DNA from: Streptomyces phaeolivaceus
Lineage (GTDB): Bacteria; Actinomycetota; Actinomycetes; Streptomycetales; Streptomycetaceae
Assembly (NCBI RefSeq): GCF_009184865.1
Contig: NZ_CP045096.1
Coordinates: 7,440,001-7,504,000, forward strand
DNA length: 64,000 bases
Direction: 5' to 3'
Shown here: positions 7,770 through 17,700 of the stretch, piece by piece
Layout of the letters: every line of letters starts with the position of its first letter
How positions within the stretch are numbered: position 1 is the stretch's first letter
Program-made: the position numbers and the translations under genes
The notes under the pieces: model-generated
The model's database searches: none
Told to the model about the DNA's origin: nothing
The model's input: only the letters and a program-made list of their open reading frames with translations

Positions 7770-10700
7770 ATGTGCGCGCCCGAACCGCTTCTCGAACGCC
7801 GTGAGCCCCTGGAGTTGCTGGCCGCCGAGGCCGAGCGCGCCCGCACCGGCGCCGGCCGTCTGGTGCTGCTGCGGGGCGCCACCGGCACCGGCCGCACCGC
7901 GCTCCTGGAGGCCGCCGCCGAGCACGCGGCGGCCAACGGGCTGCGCGTCCTGCGGGCCCGCTGCTCGCCGGAGCACCGCTCCGTACCCTTCGACACGGTC
8001 TTCCAACTCCTCGCCCACGGCCCCGAGTTCGACCAGGCCGCGGGCGAGGCGCCGGACCCGCCGGACACCCAGCCGCACCGGGGCAGGCCCGCCCGGCTGT
8101 GGCGGCTGCTGCGTTCCTACGCGGCCGAGTCACCGCTGCTCGTCGCCGTGGACGACGCGCACTTCGCCGACGCCCCGTCCCGCCGCTGGCTCGCCGAGGC
8201 CGTCCGCCGCATCGACCGCCTGCCCGTGCTTCTGGTGGTCACCGAACGCAGCCAGTACGACATCGACCCCCCGGCGGACGGACTCGCGCACGCCCTCTCC
8301 CCGGCCCTGCTGCACACCCGCACCCTGGCCCCACTGAGCCCGGACGCCGGGGCGCGACTGGTCCGTTCCGTCCACGCCGATGCCCCGCCGGAGTGGGGCG
8401 ACGCCTGCTTACGCGCGGGTGCGGGCAACCCGCTGTTGCTGCGCGCCCTGCTGTCCGACCTCCGGAACACCTACCCCGGGGCCTTCCCGGCTGCCCTTCC
8501 GGACACCTGCGCGGCGCTCTACGCGGGCAGTTACGCCGCCGCGGTGTCCTGGTGGCTGGACAGCGCCGGGCCCGCGACCACCGAGGCCGCCCGCGCGCTC
8601 GCCGCGCTGGACGACACGGACACCCCCGTGGCCGTCGACGCCGACCTGCTCGCCCGTACGGCCGGTACCGACCCCGCCCGCGTGCCCGGCTGGCTCACCG
8701 CGATGACCTGCCTCGGTCTGCTGCGCCCCGACGCCGACGGCCGGCCCCGCTACGCCCACCCGCTGCTGCGGGACGCCGTGCTCGGCGGCTGGGCGGGCAC
8801 CGACCGGCAGGCCGCCCACCGCCGGGCCGCCGAGGCGATGCTGCACCGCGGCGACAGCGCCGAGGCCGTCGCCGGACACCTGCTGCGCTGCGGCCCGGTC
8901 GGCGAGGCCTGGGCGACCGGCGCGCTGCTCGACGCCGCCGACCTCGCCGTCCGCGACGACCGCAGCGACGACGCCCTCGCCCACCTGCGCCGCGCCCTCG
9001 ACGAACCGATGCCGGCCGCCCGCCGCACCGTGGTCCTCACCGAACTGGGCTCCCTGGAGTACGCCACGGTACGGTCCACACGGTCCACGGCGGGCATCCC
9101 CCGGCTCGCCGAGGCGATGCGGCTGCCCGGCCCGCCCGTCGAACGCGTCCACGCGGCCGTCGCCCTGGGCACGGCGCTGGCCCGGCGCGGCGAGGCCCGC
9201 GCCGCCGTCGACGTGCTGCGCGGACTGCGCGACGAACACCTGACGGGCCACCCGGACCTGATCCGCACCGTCCAGACCGCCTCCGCGCTGCTCTCCGACC
9301 ACGACCAGGGCGTACGGCAGGAGGTCTACCGCTGGCTGCGCGAGACCGCCGCACGCTCGCCCCATCTGGTCGGTACGGCGGGACAGGCCCTCCTCGTCCG
9401 CTACGAGGCCACGGCCGGGCTCACCTCGGCGGCCTCCGCCATGGACCGCGTCCGCGCGCTGCTCGCCGAGCCGGCCGACCCGCTCGCCGAGGTGTTCCTG
9501 CTGGGCACCGCCGCCGCCGTCGCCCAGTGGGCCGACGCACTGGACGAGGCCGAACGCCTGGTCCACCGCGGCCTCAGCGGTCAGCGCACCTCCCTGCTGC
9601 ACCCCATGCATCTGGCGCTCCTCAACGTCCGTATCGACATCGCCGCCGCGCGCGGCGCGCACGAGGAGGTCCTCGCCGACCCCGAGGTGGCGCGCGCGGT
9701 CGCCGGCCGCCCCGAGTCGGCCAACGCGCTGGCCCACGCGGTCGTCGCCCTGCTGGAGACCGGCCGGACGGACGAGGCGGCCCGCCTCGCCGACGCCTAC
9801 GAGGTGCGGCACGCCCACGACTCCTGGGAGCTGAACCGCTTCCTCTACGCCCGGGGCCTGCTGCGTGCCGCCACCGGCGACCCGGCCGCCGCGCTCGACG
9901 ACTTCCTGGAGTGCGGTCGCCGCCAGTCGGCCCGCGATGTGGCCAGCCCCGTCGTCACCCCCTGGCGCACCGCCGCCGCCGAGTGCCGGCTCGCCCTCGG
10001 CCGCCCCCACGAGGCCCTCGCGCTCGCCGAGGAGGAACTCCGCCTCGCCACCGTCTGGAACACCCCGCGTGTCCTCGGCCGCGCCCTGAGCGTCCTCGGC
10101 ACGGCGACGGGCGGCCGGCGGGGCCTGGAACTGGCGGACCGCGCGGTACACCTCCTACGCCACGGCACCGACAGTGAACGGGAGGACACTGCGGAGACGG
10201 TGACTGGAGCGTCGGTCGTGGCGCTGGGAGGTGGAGCGCCGAGCGGTCGGGGAACGGTCGAGAGGCCTGCCGCGGGCACTCGGGGGCTCGGCGAGTGGCC
10301 CGCCGCGGGAACGGGCGGTCACGCGGCGGGCGGCCGAGGATCGGTCGACGATCCTGCGGCGGCCTCGGGCGGGACCTCCGCCAGGGTGACGGTGATGCGG
10401 GGCTGGGCGCTGGGCGGGGGCGCCGCGCGGGCCGTGGGCGGCGGGTCCGCGGTGTCGTCGACCACGGGCTGGGCGGCGGCCGAGGTGCCCGACGGCGAAC
10501 GGGCCACCACTCCGGGCGGAGTACGCCCCGCGCCGCCGGCCACGGACCGCACCGACGCTCCCCACGACACCCCGCCCACACGACCGAGCGACGACCGCGC
10601 CACACGACCGGGCGGCGACCGTGCCACACGACCGAGCGACGACCGCGCCACACCATCGGGCGGCGACCGTGCCACACCATCGGGCGGCGACCGTGCCACA

Positions 10701-11423
10701 CGACCGAGCGACGACCGTGCCACACGACCGAGCGACGACCGTGCCACACGACCGAGCGACGACCGTGCCACACCACCGGGCGGCAACCGTGCCACACCAC
10801 CGAGCGGCAACCGCGCCACACCACCGAGCGGCAACCGCCCACGGTCGGGTGGCGACCCGACCATGTCATCGGGTGGCGGCCCGGCTGTGCCATCGGGTGG
10901 CGGCCGAGTCGGGTCATCGGGTGGGGGCCTGACCGCGTCGTCGGGCGGCATCCGGGCTGTGTCACCAGGCGGCGACCGGGCCGCACCACCGCGGGGCGGC
11001 CAGGTCGTGCCGTCGGTCGGTGCGCCGGTCGAGGCGGAGTTGATAGCGGCGCTCGTGGCGCAGGGGCGGGGGCTGGCCGCGTCCGGGGAGCGGGCGCGGG
11101 CCCGTGACGTCTTCCGGGAGGCGGCCGAGCGGGCCGAACGCGTGGGCGCGCCGCGTCAACGCGCCCACGCGGAGGCGGCCCTTCGCGAGGGCGGCGCCCG
11201 CCGCACGGCGACGGCCCTGACCGGCCCCGCCGCCCTCACCGCCGGCGAGCGCCGCATCGCCGAACTCGCCGCGCAGAACCGCACCAACGCCGAGATAGGT
11301 CAACTCCTCCACCTGGCCCGCCGCACCGTGGAGACCCACCTGACCAGCACCTATCGCAAGCTCGGCATCCGCCGCAGAGCACAACTCGTCGCCGCCCTCG
11401 CGAAGGCGGAGGAGACCGCCTGA
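7770..11423 (+). CDS. LAL-family LuxR regulator with ATPase domain and low-complexity insert
   Basis: I start at ATG 7770 (MCAPEPLLERREPLELL) with GGAG 6 nt upstream; the frame upstream encodes only the repeats. The 1217-residue protein has an N-terminal AAA/STAND ATPase with a Walker A in which Lys is Arg ('RGATGTGRT', near residue 35) and Walker B 'LLVAVDDAHFAD'. A helical TPR-like middle follows, and a C-terminal LuxR HTH ('LTAGERRIAELAAQNRTNAE' at about 1155) ends the protein. Residues about 805-1085 form an unusual Gly/Pro/Thr/Arg/Asp-rich insert holding ten 8-residue repeats. Codon 214 (8409-8411) is TTA, the rare bldA-dependent leucine codon. Its target is unknown: it may act on the injection locus or on the biosynthetic cluster to the right. 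Confidence 0.8.
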   Translation: MCAPEPLLERREPLELLAAEAERARTGAGRLVLLRGATGTGRTALLEAAAEHAAANGLRVLRARCSPEHRSVPFDTVFQLLAHGPEFDQAAGEAPDPPDTQPHRGRPARLWRLLRSYAAESPLLVAVDDAHFADAPSRRWLAEAVRRIDRLPVLLVVTERSQYDIDPPADGLAHALSPALLHTRTLAPLSPDAGARLVRSVHADAPPEWGDACLRAGAGNPLLLRALLSDLRNTYPGAFPAALPDTCAALYAGSYAAAVSWWLDSAGPATTEAARALAALDDTDTPVAVDADLLARTAGTDPARVPGWLTAMTCLGLLRPDADGRPRYAHPLLRDAVLGGWAGTDRQAAHRRAAEAMLHRGDSAEAVAGHLLRCGPVGEAWATGALLDAADLAVRDDRSDDALAHLRRALDEPMPAARRTVVLTELGSLEYATVRSTRSTAGIPRLAEAMRLPGPPVERVHAAVALGTALARRGEARAAVDVLRGLRDEHLTGHPDLIRTVQTASALLSDHDQGVRQEVYRWLRETAARSPHLVGTAGQALLVRYEATAGLTSAASAMDRVRALLAEPADPLAEVFLLGTAAAVAQWADALDEAERLVHRGLSGQRTSLLHPMHLALLNVRIDIAAARGAHEEVLADPEVARAVAGRPESANALAHAVVALLETGRTDEAARLADAYEVRHAHDSWELNRFLYARGLLRAATGDPAAALDDFLECGRRQSARDVASPVVTPWRTAAAECRLALGRPHEALALAEEELRLATVWNTPRVLGRALSVLGTATGGRRGLELADRAVHLLRHGTDSEREDTAETVTGASVVALGGGAPSGRGTVERPAAGTRGLGEWPAAGTGGHAAGGRGSVDDPAAASGGTSARVTVMRGWALGGGAARAVGGGSAVSSTTGWAAAEVPDGERATTPGGVRPAPPATDRTDAPHDTPPTRPSDDRATRPGGDRATRPSDDRATPSGGDRATPSGGDRATRPSDDRATRPSDDRATRPSDDRATPPGGNRATPPSGNRATPPSGNRPRSGGDPTMSSGGGPAVPSGGGRVGSSGGGLTASSGGIRAVSPGGDRAAPPRGGQVVPSVGAPVEAELIAALVAQGRGLAASGERARARDVFREAAERAERVGAPRQRAHAEAALREGGARRTATALTGPAALTAGERRIAELAAQNRTNAEIGQLLHLARRTVETHLTSTYRKLGIRRRAQLVAALAKAEETA
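10590..10829 (+). repeat. In-frame 24-bp minisatellite (10 units)
   Basis: Ten consecutive 24-bp units encode eight-residue repeats of the form (D/G)(D/N)RAT(R/P)(P/S)(S/G), for example DDRATRPS and GDRATPSG. The array covers codons 941-1020 of the LAL regulator and keeps the frame. Less regular GG-rich repeats continue to about 11000. Confidence 0.88.
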
Positions 11424-11473
11424 CCCGCCCCACACACACGCTCATCCCCGGCAAGGAGAACACCTGCGGGAAC

Positions 11474-12469
11474 TCAGGGCAGTTCGACGACCTGGGCCGC
11501 GTACGTGAGTCCGGCGCCGAAGCCGACGAGCAGGGCGAGGCCACCGCTGGGCAGTGCGCCACGTGAGCACAGTTCGTCGATGGCCAGCGGAATGGAGGCG
11601 GCCGAGGTATTGCCCACGGTGACGATGTCCCTGGCCACGACGGTGTGTGGGGCGAGCCGGAGCGACTTGGCGGTGGCGTCGATGATCCGCGCGTTGGCCT
11701 GGTGCGGGATGTAGGCGGCGAGATCGCCGACCTCCAGCCCCGCGGCGTCGAGGGCCCGGCGCGCGATCTCGGGTACGACGCGGGTGGCCCAGCGGAAGAC
11801 GCCCTGGCCCTCCATCCGCAGCGTCGGCCAAGGCCCGGGTGTGTCACGGACGTCCAGCCACGAGCGGTTGTGGGCGATCATCCGGTGCCCCTCTCCGTCC
11901 GAGCCCCAGACGACCGGCCCGATGCCGGGCGTGGTGCCGGGCCCGACGACGACCGCGCCCGCGCCGTCGCCGAAGAGGAACGCGCTGCCCCGGTCCTCGG
12001 GGTCGATGATGTCGCTCATCTTCTCCGCGCCCACAACCACGACAGTGCGGGCGTCGCCCGAACACACCAGGGAGTTGGCGAGGGCGAGGCCGTGGCAGAA
12101 GCCCGAGCAGGCGGCGCCGATGTCCAGGCCCGCGGCGGTCGTCCCCAGGAGATGGGCGATACGCGGTGCCCCGGCGGGTGCCTGTTCCAGGAAGGACATG
12201 GAGCCCAGCAGCACCAGGTCGATCTCGCCGACGTCGATCCCTGCCTGGGCGACGGCCTTGCGCGCCGCCTCCGCTCCCATCGAGATGACCGTCTCATCGG
12301 GGCCGGCGAAGCGCCGGGTGACGATACCGGAGCGTCTGCGGATCCATTCGTCGCTGGAGTCGATACGACGGCAGATCTCGTCGTTGGTGACGACGCGGGA
12401 CGGCCGATGGGCGCCGATGCCCAGGATCCGGGCGCCGACGGGGCGCTCGGGCACGCGCAGTGCGGTCAT
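11474..12469 (-). CDS. Beta-ketoacyl-ACP synthase III (FabH-like)
   Basis: The product has 331 residues from ATG 12469, which overlaps the upstream ligase stop by 4 nt (ATGA). All three catalytic residues of the KAS III family are present: Cys121 in 'GAACSGF', His256 in 'IPHQAN' and Asn287 in 'VGNTSAAS'. It would condense an acyl-CoA or acyl-carrier substrate with malonyl-ACP to a beta-ketoacyl product. Coupling to a fatty acyl-AMP ligase and position next to the CCR-containing cluster suggest it helps build the medium-chain acyl unit that is later reduced and carboxylated to an alkylmalonyl extender. A starter-unit or ester-forming role is possible. The convergent LAL gene ends 50 nt away. 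Confidence 0.85.
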   Translation of the reverse strand: MTALRVPERPVGARILGIGAHRPSRVVTNDEICRRIDSSDEWIRRRSGIVTRRFAGPDETVISMGAEAARKAVAQAGIDVGEIDLVLLGSMSFLEQAPAGAPRIAHLLGTTAAGLDIGAACSGFCHGLALANSLVCSGDARTVVVVGAEKMSDIIDPEDRGSAFLFGDGAGAVVVGPGTTPGIGPVVWGSDGEGHRMIAHNRSWLDVRDTPGPWPTLRMEGQGVFRWATRVVPEIARRALDAAGLEVGDLAAYIPHQANARIIDATAKSLRLAPHTVVARDIVTVGNTSAASIPLAIDELCSRGALPSGGLALLVGFGAGLTYAAQVVELP

Positions 12470-14289
12470 CGTGCCTCCCCGCCGACGCCGGTGGCCAGGG
12501 GGACTTCGCGCACCGGGGCCTCGGTCACCGAGGTGAGTGTGCCTTCCTCGTACAGCCATCGGCAGGCATGGCGCTGCACTTTGCCGCTGGAGGTCTTGGG
12601 TACCGTGCCCCGGCGTACGACGACGACGTCGTCCGCGGCGATCCGGTGCTCCTGCCGTACCGCGTCCTCCACCCGGGCACGCAGACCACGCGCGCCAAGC
12701 AGGTTCAGCACCCGGCCGTCGGCCTCGACGACCACGATCAGCCGTTCCCGCACACCGTCCTCGGACGAGAAGACCGCGGCGCAGTTCGGGCGAAGGCCCG
12801 GCGCGGAACGCTCGGCGGTCAACTCGATGTCCTGGGGGTAGTGGTTGCGGCCCTTCCGGATGATCACGTCCTTGCGCCGCCCGGCGACGTACAGCTCACC
12901 GGCGTACAGAAATCCGAGGTCGCCGGTGCGCAGAAAAGTGGTCGCGGAATCCGAGGCCGCCCCCGGGAGGCCCGGTTCTGCGGCGATACGAGCGCGGAAG
13001 ACCTCCTCGCTCGTGTCGGGACGGCCCCAGTAGCCGCTGGCCACACAGGGTCCGGTGATCCATATCTCGCCGACCCGTCCGGCCGGGCACTCCTGCCGGG
13101 TCTCGGGGTCCACGATGCGTACCTGGGTGTCCAGAGCGGTGATCCCGCTCGCGACCAGGGCCTGCGCTCCCGGAGTGTCCGGGGCGGCGGGCCGCACCGC
13201 TCCCTCGCTCAGCGCCCCAGCCGAGACCCACAGCGCGACGGGCTCACGGTCCTGGGGCGAACCGGTCGCCTTGAGCGTGTTCTCGGCAAGGCCATAGCCG
13301 GGGCACATGGCGCGGCCGTCGAATCCGTGCGGGCCGAACGCGGCAGCGAACGACTGGATCGTGGCCCAACGCACGGGTTCGGCACCGTTGACGGCGACCC
13401 GCCAGCGGGACAGGTCTCCCACGCCGGCGGCCTTGCCCTCCGCCGCGGCCCGTACGCACAGGTCGTAGGCGAAACTCGGTGCGGCCGTGTGGGTGCCGCC
13501 GAAGCGGGAGAGCGCCTCCAGCCAGCGTGCCGGGCGGCGGACGAAGGCGTCGGGGGCCATCAGATACGAGGGGACGCCGGCCCACAGCGGCAGGACGACC
13601 CCGAACAGCATGCCCATGTCGTGGAAGAGCGGCGCCCAGTTGACCATCGTGGCGTCGTCTCCGCACGGCCACAATGCGTCGGTCTCCACCACGTTGGCCA
13701 GGAAGTTGGCGTGGCTGACCATGACGCCCTTCGGATCGCCGGTGGAGCCGGAGGTGTACTGGAGCAGGGCGATGTCTTCCGGTTCGGGCCCCTCGACCGC
13801 GATCGTGCCGACACCGGCCGGGGCCAGGCCGGGGTCGTCGGTGGCGATCAGGGTGAGACCGGCCAGGGCGGGCAGGTCGCCGAAGCGCTCGCGCAGTTCT
13901 CGGATGACCTCGGAGGTGCTGAGAACAATGGTGGTGCCCGCGTCATCGGCGATGCGCCGAAGCCTTGTCACCTCGCTGCGACGCCGGGGCACCTGCACCG
14001 GGGCAGCGGCCACCCGCGCGTACATGCAGCCCAGGAGAGCACGGACGAACTCCAGCCCCGAGGGATACAGCAGCAGGGCGCTGCGCCGGGCCAGCCCGGC
14101 GCCTGCGAGGAATCCGGCCCGCAGCACGGCGGCCTCGTGGAGCTCGCCGTAGGTCAGCGTCTCGTGTGGTTCCTCGCCGTTGCGCAGGAAGACGTAGGCC
14201 GTGCGGTCGGCCTGTTCCCCGCCGCGCAGCCGCAGCGCGTCCGGAAGGGTGCGGACGCGCGGTTGTATATCCGGTCCGGTCATGCTCAC
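12466..14289 (-). CDS. Fatty acyl-AMP ligase (FAAL-like)
   Basis: This 607-residue adenylate-forming enzyme starts at GTG 14289 with AAGGAG 9 nt upstream. The A3 motif 'LQYTSGSTGDPKGVMVSHAN' is characteristic of FAALs, which pass activated fatty acids to carrier proteins rather than CoA. Other motifs seen are 'GYGLAENT', 'RTGDLGF' and the C-terminal 'KTSSGKVQR' lysine motif. No dedicated carrier protein is adjacent; the closest is the N-terminal ACP of the divergent megasynthase at 14723. Together with the coupled KAS III it probably activates a medium-chain acid for extender-unit formation, as expected for an alkyl-substituted salinosporamide relative such as cinnabaramide. A CoA ligase function cannot be excluded. 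Confidence 0.8.
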   Translation of the reverse strand: MSMTGPDIQPRVRTLPDALRLRGGEQADRTAYVFLRNGEEPHETLTYGELHEAAVLRAGFLAGAGLARRSALLLYPSGLEFVRALLGCMYARVAAAPVQVPRRRSEVTRLRRIADDAGTTIVLSTSEVIRELRERFGDLPALAGLTLIATDDPGLAPAGVGTIAVEGPEPEDIALLQYTSGSTGDPKGVMVSHANFLANVVETDALWPCGDDATMVNWAPLFHDMGMLFGVVLPLWAGVPSYLMAPDAFVRRPARWLEALSRFGGTHTAAPSFAYDLCVRAAAEGKAAGVGDLSRWRVAVNGAEPVRWATIQSFAAAFGPHGFDGRAMCPGYGLAENTLKATGSPQDREPVALWVSAGALSEGAVRPAAPDTPGAQALVASGITALDTQVRIVDPETRQECPAGRVGEIWITGPCVASGYWGRPDTSEEVFRARIAAEPGLPGAASDSATTFLRTGDLGFLYAGELYVAGRRKDVIIRKGRNHYPQDIELTAERSAPGLRPNCAAVFSSEDGVRERLIVVVEADGRVLNLLGARGLRARVEDAVRQEHRIAADDVVVVRRGTVPKTSSGKVQRHACRWLYEEGTLTSVTEAPVREVPLATGVGGEAR

Positions 14290-14722
14290 GCTTCACATCT
14301 CCTTGCTGGGCCGTGCCGGCGCGGTGCCGTGGGGCTGCCCGTGGCTCTGTCCCGGCAGGACGAGGACCGGCTGTACGCCGGCTGGAAATGGTGTTCCCTC
14401 CACCGTTTTTCCATCCACTCGGGAAGGCTTCGGGAATTTCCTCACGGAGCGATCATGTCGAGTTGATCCGGGAATTCTCAACCACTTTTTCCCGATGCCG
14501 CAGATCGGTGCATCAGATGAATCGGTGGGTCCGGAAGCAAGCGACACGAATCATCGACTCAGGCTTTTCCGTACATCGAACAAGTGCGTTTGCTCGGCTA
14601 CCCCTCATCGCAAATAGTGGGGACGGTGATGCGCAAACGACCGCCGGAGAACAGTGCGGACGTGAACCGAAGGCCGGTTCGCACAACCCCTTCCGTAGCC
14701 TGAAATTCGCCTAGGATGAGAC
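14290..14722. promoter_or_regulatory. Divergent promoter region of the biosynthetic core
   Basis: This 433-bp, relatively AT-rich region lies between the FAAL/KAS III unit (minus) and the megasynthase operon (plus). It has no convincing gene. It holds the 38-bp element at 14555-14592 and an inverted GTTTGC/GCAAAC pair (GCGTTTGC near 14586, GCGCAAACG near 14631) about 45 bp apart, which could be an operator. Confidence 0.5.
14555..14592 (+). promoter_or_regulatory. 38-bp conserved element, copy 1
   Basis: The 19-bp core at 14574-14592 reads CATCGAACAAGTGCGTTTG. The full 38-bp block matches 28 of 38 positions of 30331-30368; the core alone matches 16 of 19 positions at 59269-59287. It ends 130 bp upstream of the megasynthase start. 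I infer a binding site for a cluster regulator or an alternative promoter. Confidence 0.5.
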
Positions 14723-17700
14723 ATGTCAGCTGATTCTGGCCCGCATGATATCCAGGAGATCAGGGAGTTCATTCTCTCCCGGCTCGTGGACATGCTCGGC
14801 CTGCTCCCGGACGGCATCGACAGATGGACACCGCTGCACCAGTACGGGCTTGACTCGGCGAAATCCGTGATGCTGGTCGCCGACTTGTCGGAATACCTGA
14901 ACCGGCCCGTTCCCGTCACCATGGCATGGGACCACCCGACATTGGACGGGCTGTGCCGTGCGCTGCACGGCGACTCACGTCCCGAGGACTCTGGCGCACC
15001 GAGGGGTGGGCTGCGCCGACCGGTACCGGTCCCCGGTGCGCAGGAGCCGATCGCCCTGGTAGGTATCGGGTGCAGGTTTCCGGGGGCGCCGGACCCCTCC
15101 GCCTACTGGCGACTGCTCGTGGAGGGACGGGACGCCGTGCGCGCGGTGCACCCTGACCGGGCCGCGCGGCTGGGGCTCGGCGGCGATCGGCCACCGGTCC
15201 GCTTCGGCGGCTATCTCGACGACATCGATCTCTTCGATCCGCTGTTCTTCGGGATCTCTCCGCGCGAGGCCGCCTCGGTGGACCCCCAGCAGCGGCTGGT
15301 GCTGGAACTGGCCTGGGAGGCACTGGAGGACGCCGGTATCCCCCCGGGCGGACTGGCCGGCAGCGACACGGGCGTCTTCATGGGCTCCAGCTGGAGCGAC
15401 TACGCGGCGCTGGCTCACCGGTCGGGCGTGCGGGAGGACATCGGTCCGCACACCGCGACCGGTACGCACGACAGCATCATCGCCAACCGCGTCTCCTACG
15501 CCCTCGGACTGCAGGGGCCCAGCATGGCGATCGACACGGCCTGTTCGTCCTCGCTGGTCGCGGTCCACCTCGCTTGTCAGGCGATCCGCGGCGGCGAGAG
15601 CGAACTGGCCCTCGCGGGCGGCGTCAACCTCAACTTCTTCACCGACCACTTCCTGGCGATGCAGCAGACCGGCGCGCTCGCCTCGGACGGCCGGATCAAG
15701 GCGTTCGACGCCCGCGCCGACGGCACCGTACGGGCCGAAGGGGCGGCGGTGGTCGTACTGGCCCCGCTGCGGACCGCGCTGGAGCGCGGCCTGCCTGTGT
15801 ACTGCCTGATCCGTGGCAGCGCCGTCAACAACGACGGCATGAGCAACGGCCTCACCGCGCCCAACCCCCGTGCGCAGGAGACCATGCTGCGCACCGCCTA
15901 CTCACGGGCCGGGGTCTCTCCGGCGCTGGTGGACTATGTGGAGTGCCACGGGACGGGCACCCGGCTGGGGGACCCGATCGAGGCGAAGGCCCTCGCCACC
16001 GTGCTGGGCCACGGACGGTCCCCCGAAGACGCCCTGCGCATCGGCTCGGCAAAGACCAACCTGGGCCATCTCGAACCTGCGGCGGGTGTCGCCGGGCTGG
16101 TCAAGGTGGCCCTCGCGCTGCGCAACGAGGTACTGCCGGCCAGCCTGAACTACAGCACCCCCAACCCGGAGATCCCGTTCGCCGAGGCCAACCTGAGGGT
16201 CCAGGACCGGACGACCCCCTGGCCCCGGCGCTCGGACGCGCGGCGCGCGGGTGTCAGCGCCTTCGGCTTCGGTGGCACCAACTGCCATGTCGTGGCCGAG
16301 GAGTTCGCCCACACGGAGGGTGCCCTGCTGCTGCTGAGCGAGGACTCCGGGCAGGCACTGGCCGACCGGGTCGCGGCGCTGCGGGCAGAACTGGCGGACT
16401 CCGCCGCCATCCCCCTGCCCCAGCTGTGCCGCGAGGCGCTCGACACGCGTGGTCCGGGCCCGTTCCGGCTCGCTGCCGCGGCCCGCGGCCGGAACGAACT
16501 CCGCGACCAGCTCGACGCGTTCGCCGCGGGCCGCCCCTTCCCGGGGCTGGCCACCGGCGGACCGGCCCCGCGCCGGCCCCGCGTGGCGTTCCTGTGCTCC
16601 GGCACCGGCAGTCAGTGGCTGGGCATGGGCAGGAGACTGCTCGCCTCGATGCCCGCCTTCCGCCGGGCGCTGCTGCGCGTGGACGGACGCGTCGCGCAGC
16701 TGGCGGGCTTCTCCGTGGTCGACCAGCTGCTCACGAGCGAGGAGCACGCGCGACTCGATGACATGGAGGTGGTCCAGCCCCTCCTGTTCGCCCTTCAGAT
16801 CGCACTCGCGGACGCATGGCGCTCGCTGGGCGTGGAACCCGAGGCCGTCATCGGCCAGAGCATCGGGGAGTTCGCCGCCGCCCACATCGCCGGGGCGCTC
16901 GGCCTCGACGACGCGACGCTGCTGGCCGTGGAACACGCGCGGCTCGTCCAGCGGCACGCCGTGGGCCTCGGCGACTCCATGGTGGTCCTGGCCGACGAGG
17001 ACACCGTCCTGCCGCATCTCGCCGCCGTGGGCGCGGGCCTCACCGTGGCGGGCCGCAACGGTCCGGGTTCGGTACTCGTCTCGGGCGGTGTCGCGGACCT
17101 CACGGCGCTGGCCGGGCGGCTCACCGCGGAGGGTGTGACGAGCCACCGGGTACGTATGGGGTACGCGTCCCACTCACCGCTGGTCGACCCGGTTCTGGAG
17201 CCGCTGCGCGCCGCACTCGGGGGGATCACGCCCGCCGCCACCCGCGTCCCGCTGATCTCCACGGTGACCGGGCGGGAGATCGCGGGCACCGACCTGGACG
17301 CGGACTACTGGGTGCGCAATGTCCGGGAGCGGAGCCTGCTCGGCGACGCCCTCGGCGCACTGGAGGAGCGCGGTGTCGACGTGGTCGTGGAACTCAGCCC
17401 GCACCCCGTCCTGCTCAAGCCGGTCCGCGACACCCTGGCCGGGCCCGTCCGTTGTCTGCCGTCACTTCGGCGCGGTACCGACGACGGCTGGAGCCTGCTG
17501 TCCTCACTGGGCGAACTGCACGCCGCCGGGCTGACGGTGGGCACGGAGTCCGTGGTCACCGGAACCCCGCAGCGCCATGGCGCACCCGCCGGTCACCGGG
17601 CGTTCGCCCTCGCCCCCTCCGCTCCGGTCACGGCGACCGACCGGCCGCATCTGGTGCCGGTGAGCGCCCACTCGCGGGACGCGCTGCTCGACGCGTGCCG

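Noticed and set aside
8099..10177. 692-codon plus-strand frame inside the LAL gene
   Set aside because: It is Arg/Pro-rich and overlaps a well-supported ATPase-TPR coding frame; a frame shadow.
10590..10829. Regular repeats resembling a CRISPR array
   Set aside because: The units are contiguous with no unique spacers, stay in the LAL reading frame and encode amino-acid repeats.
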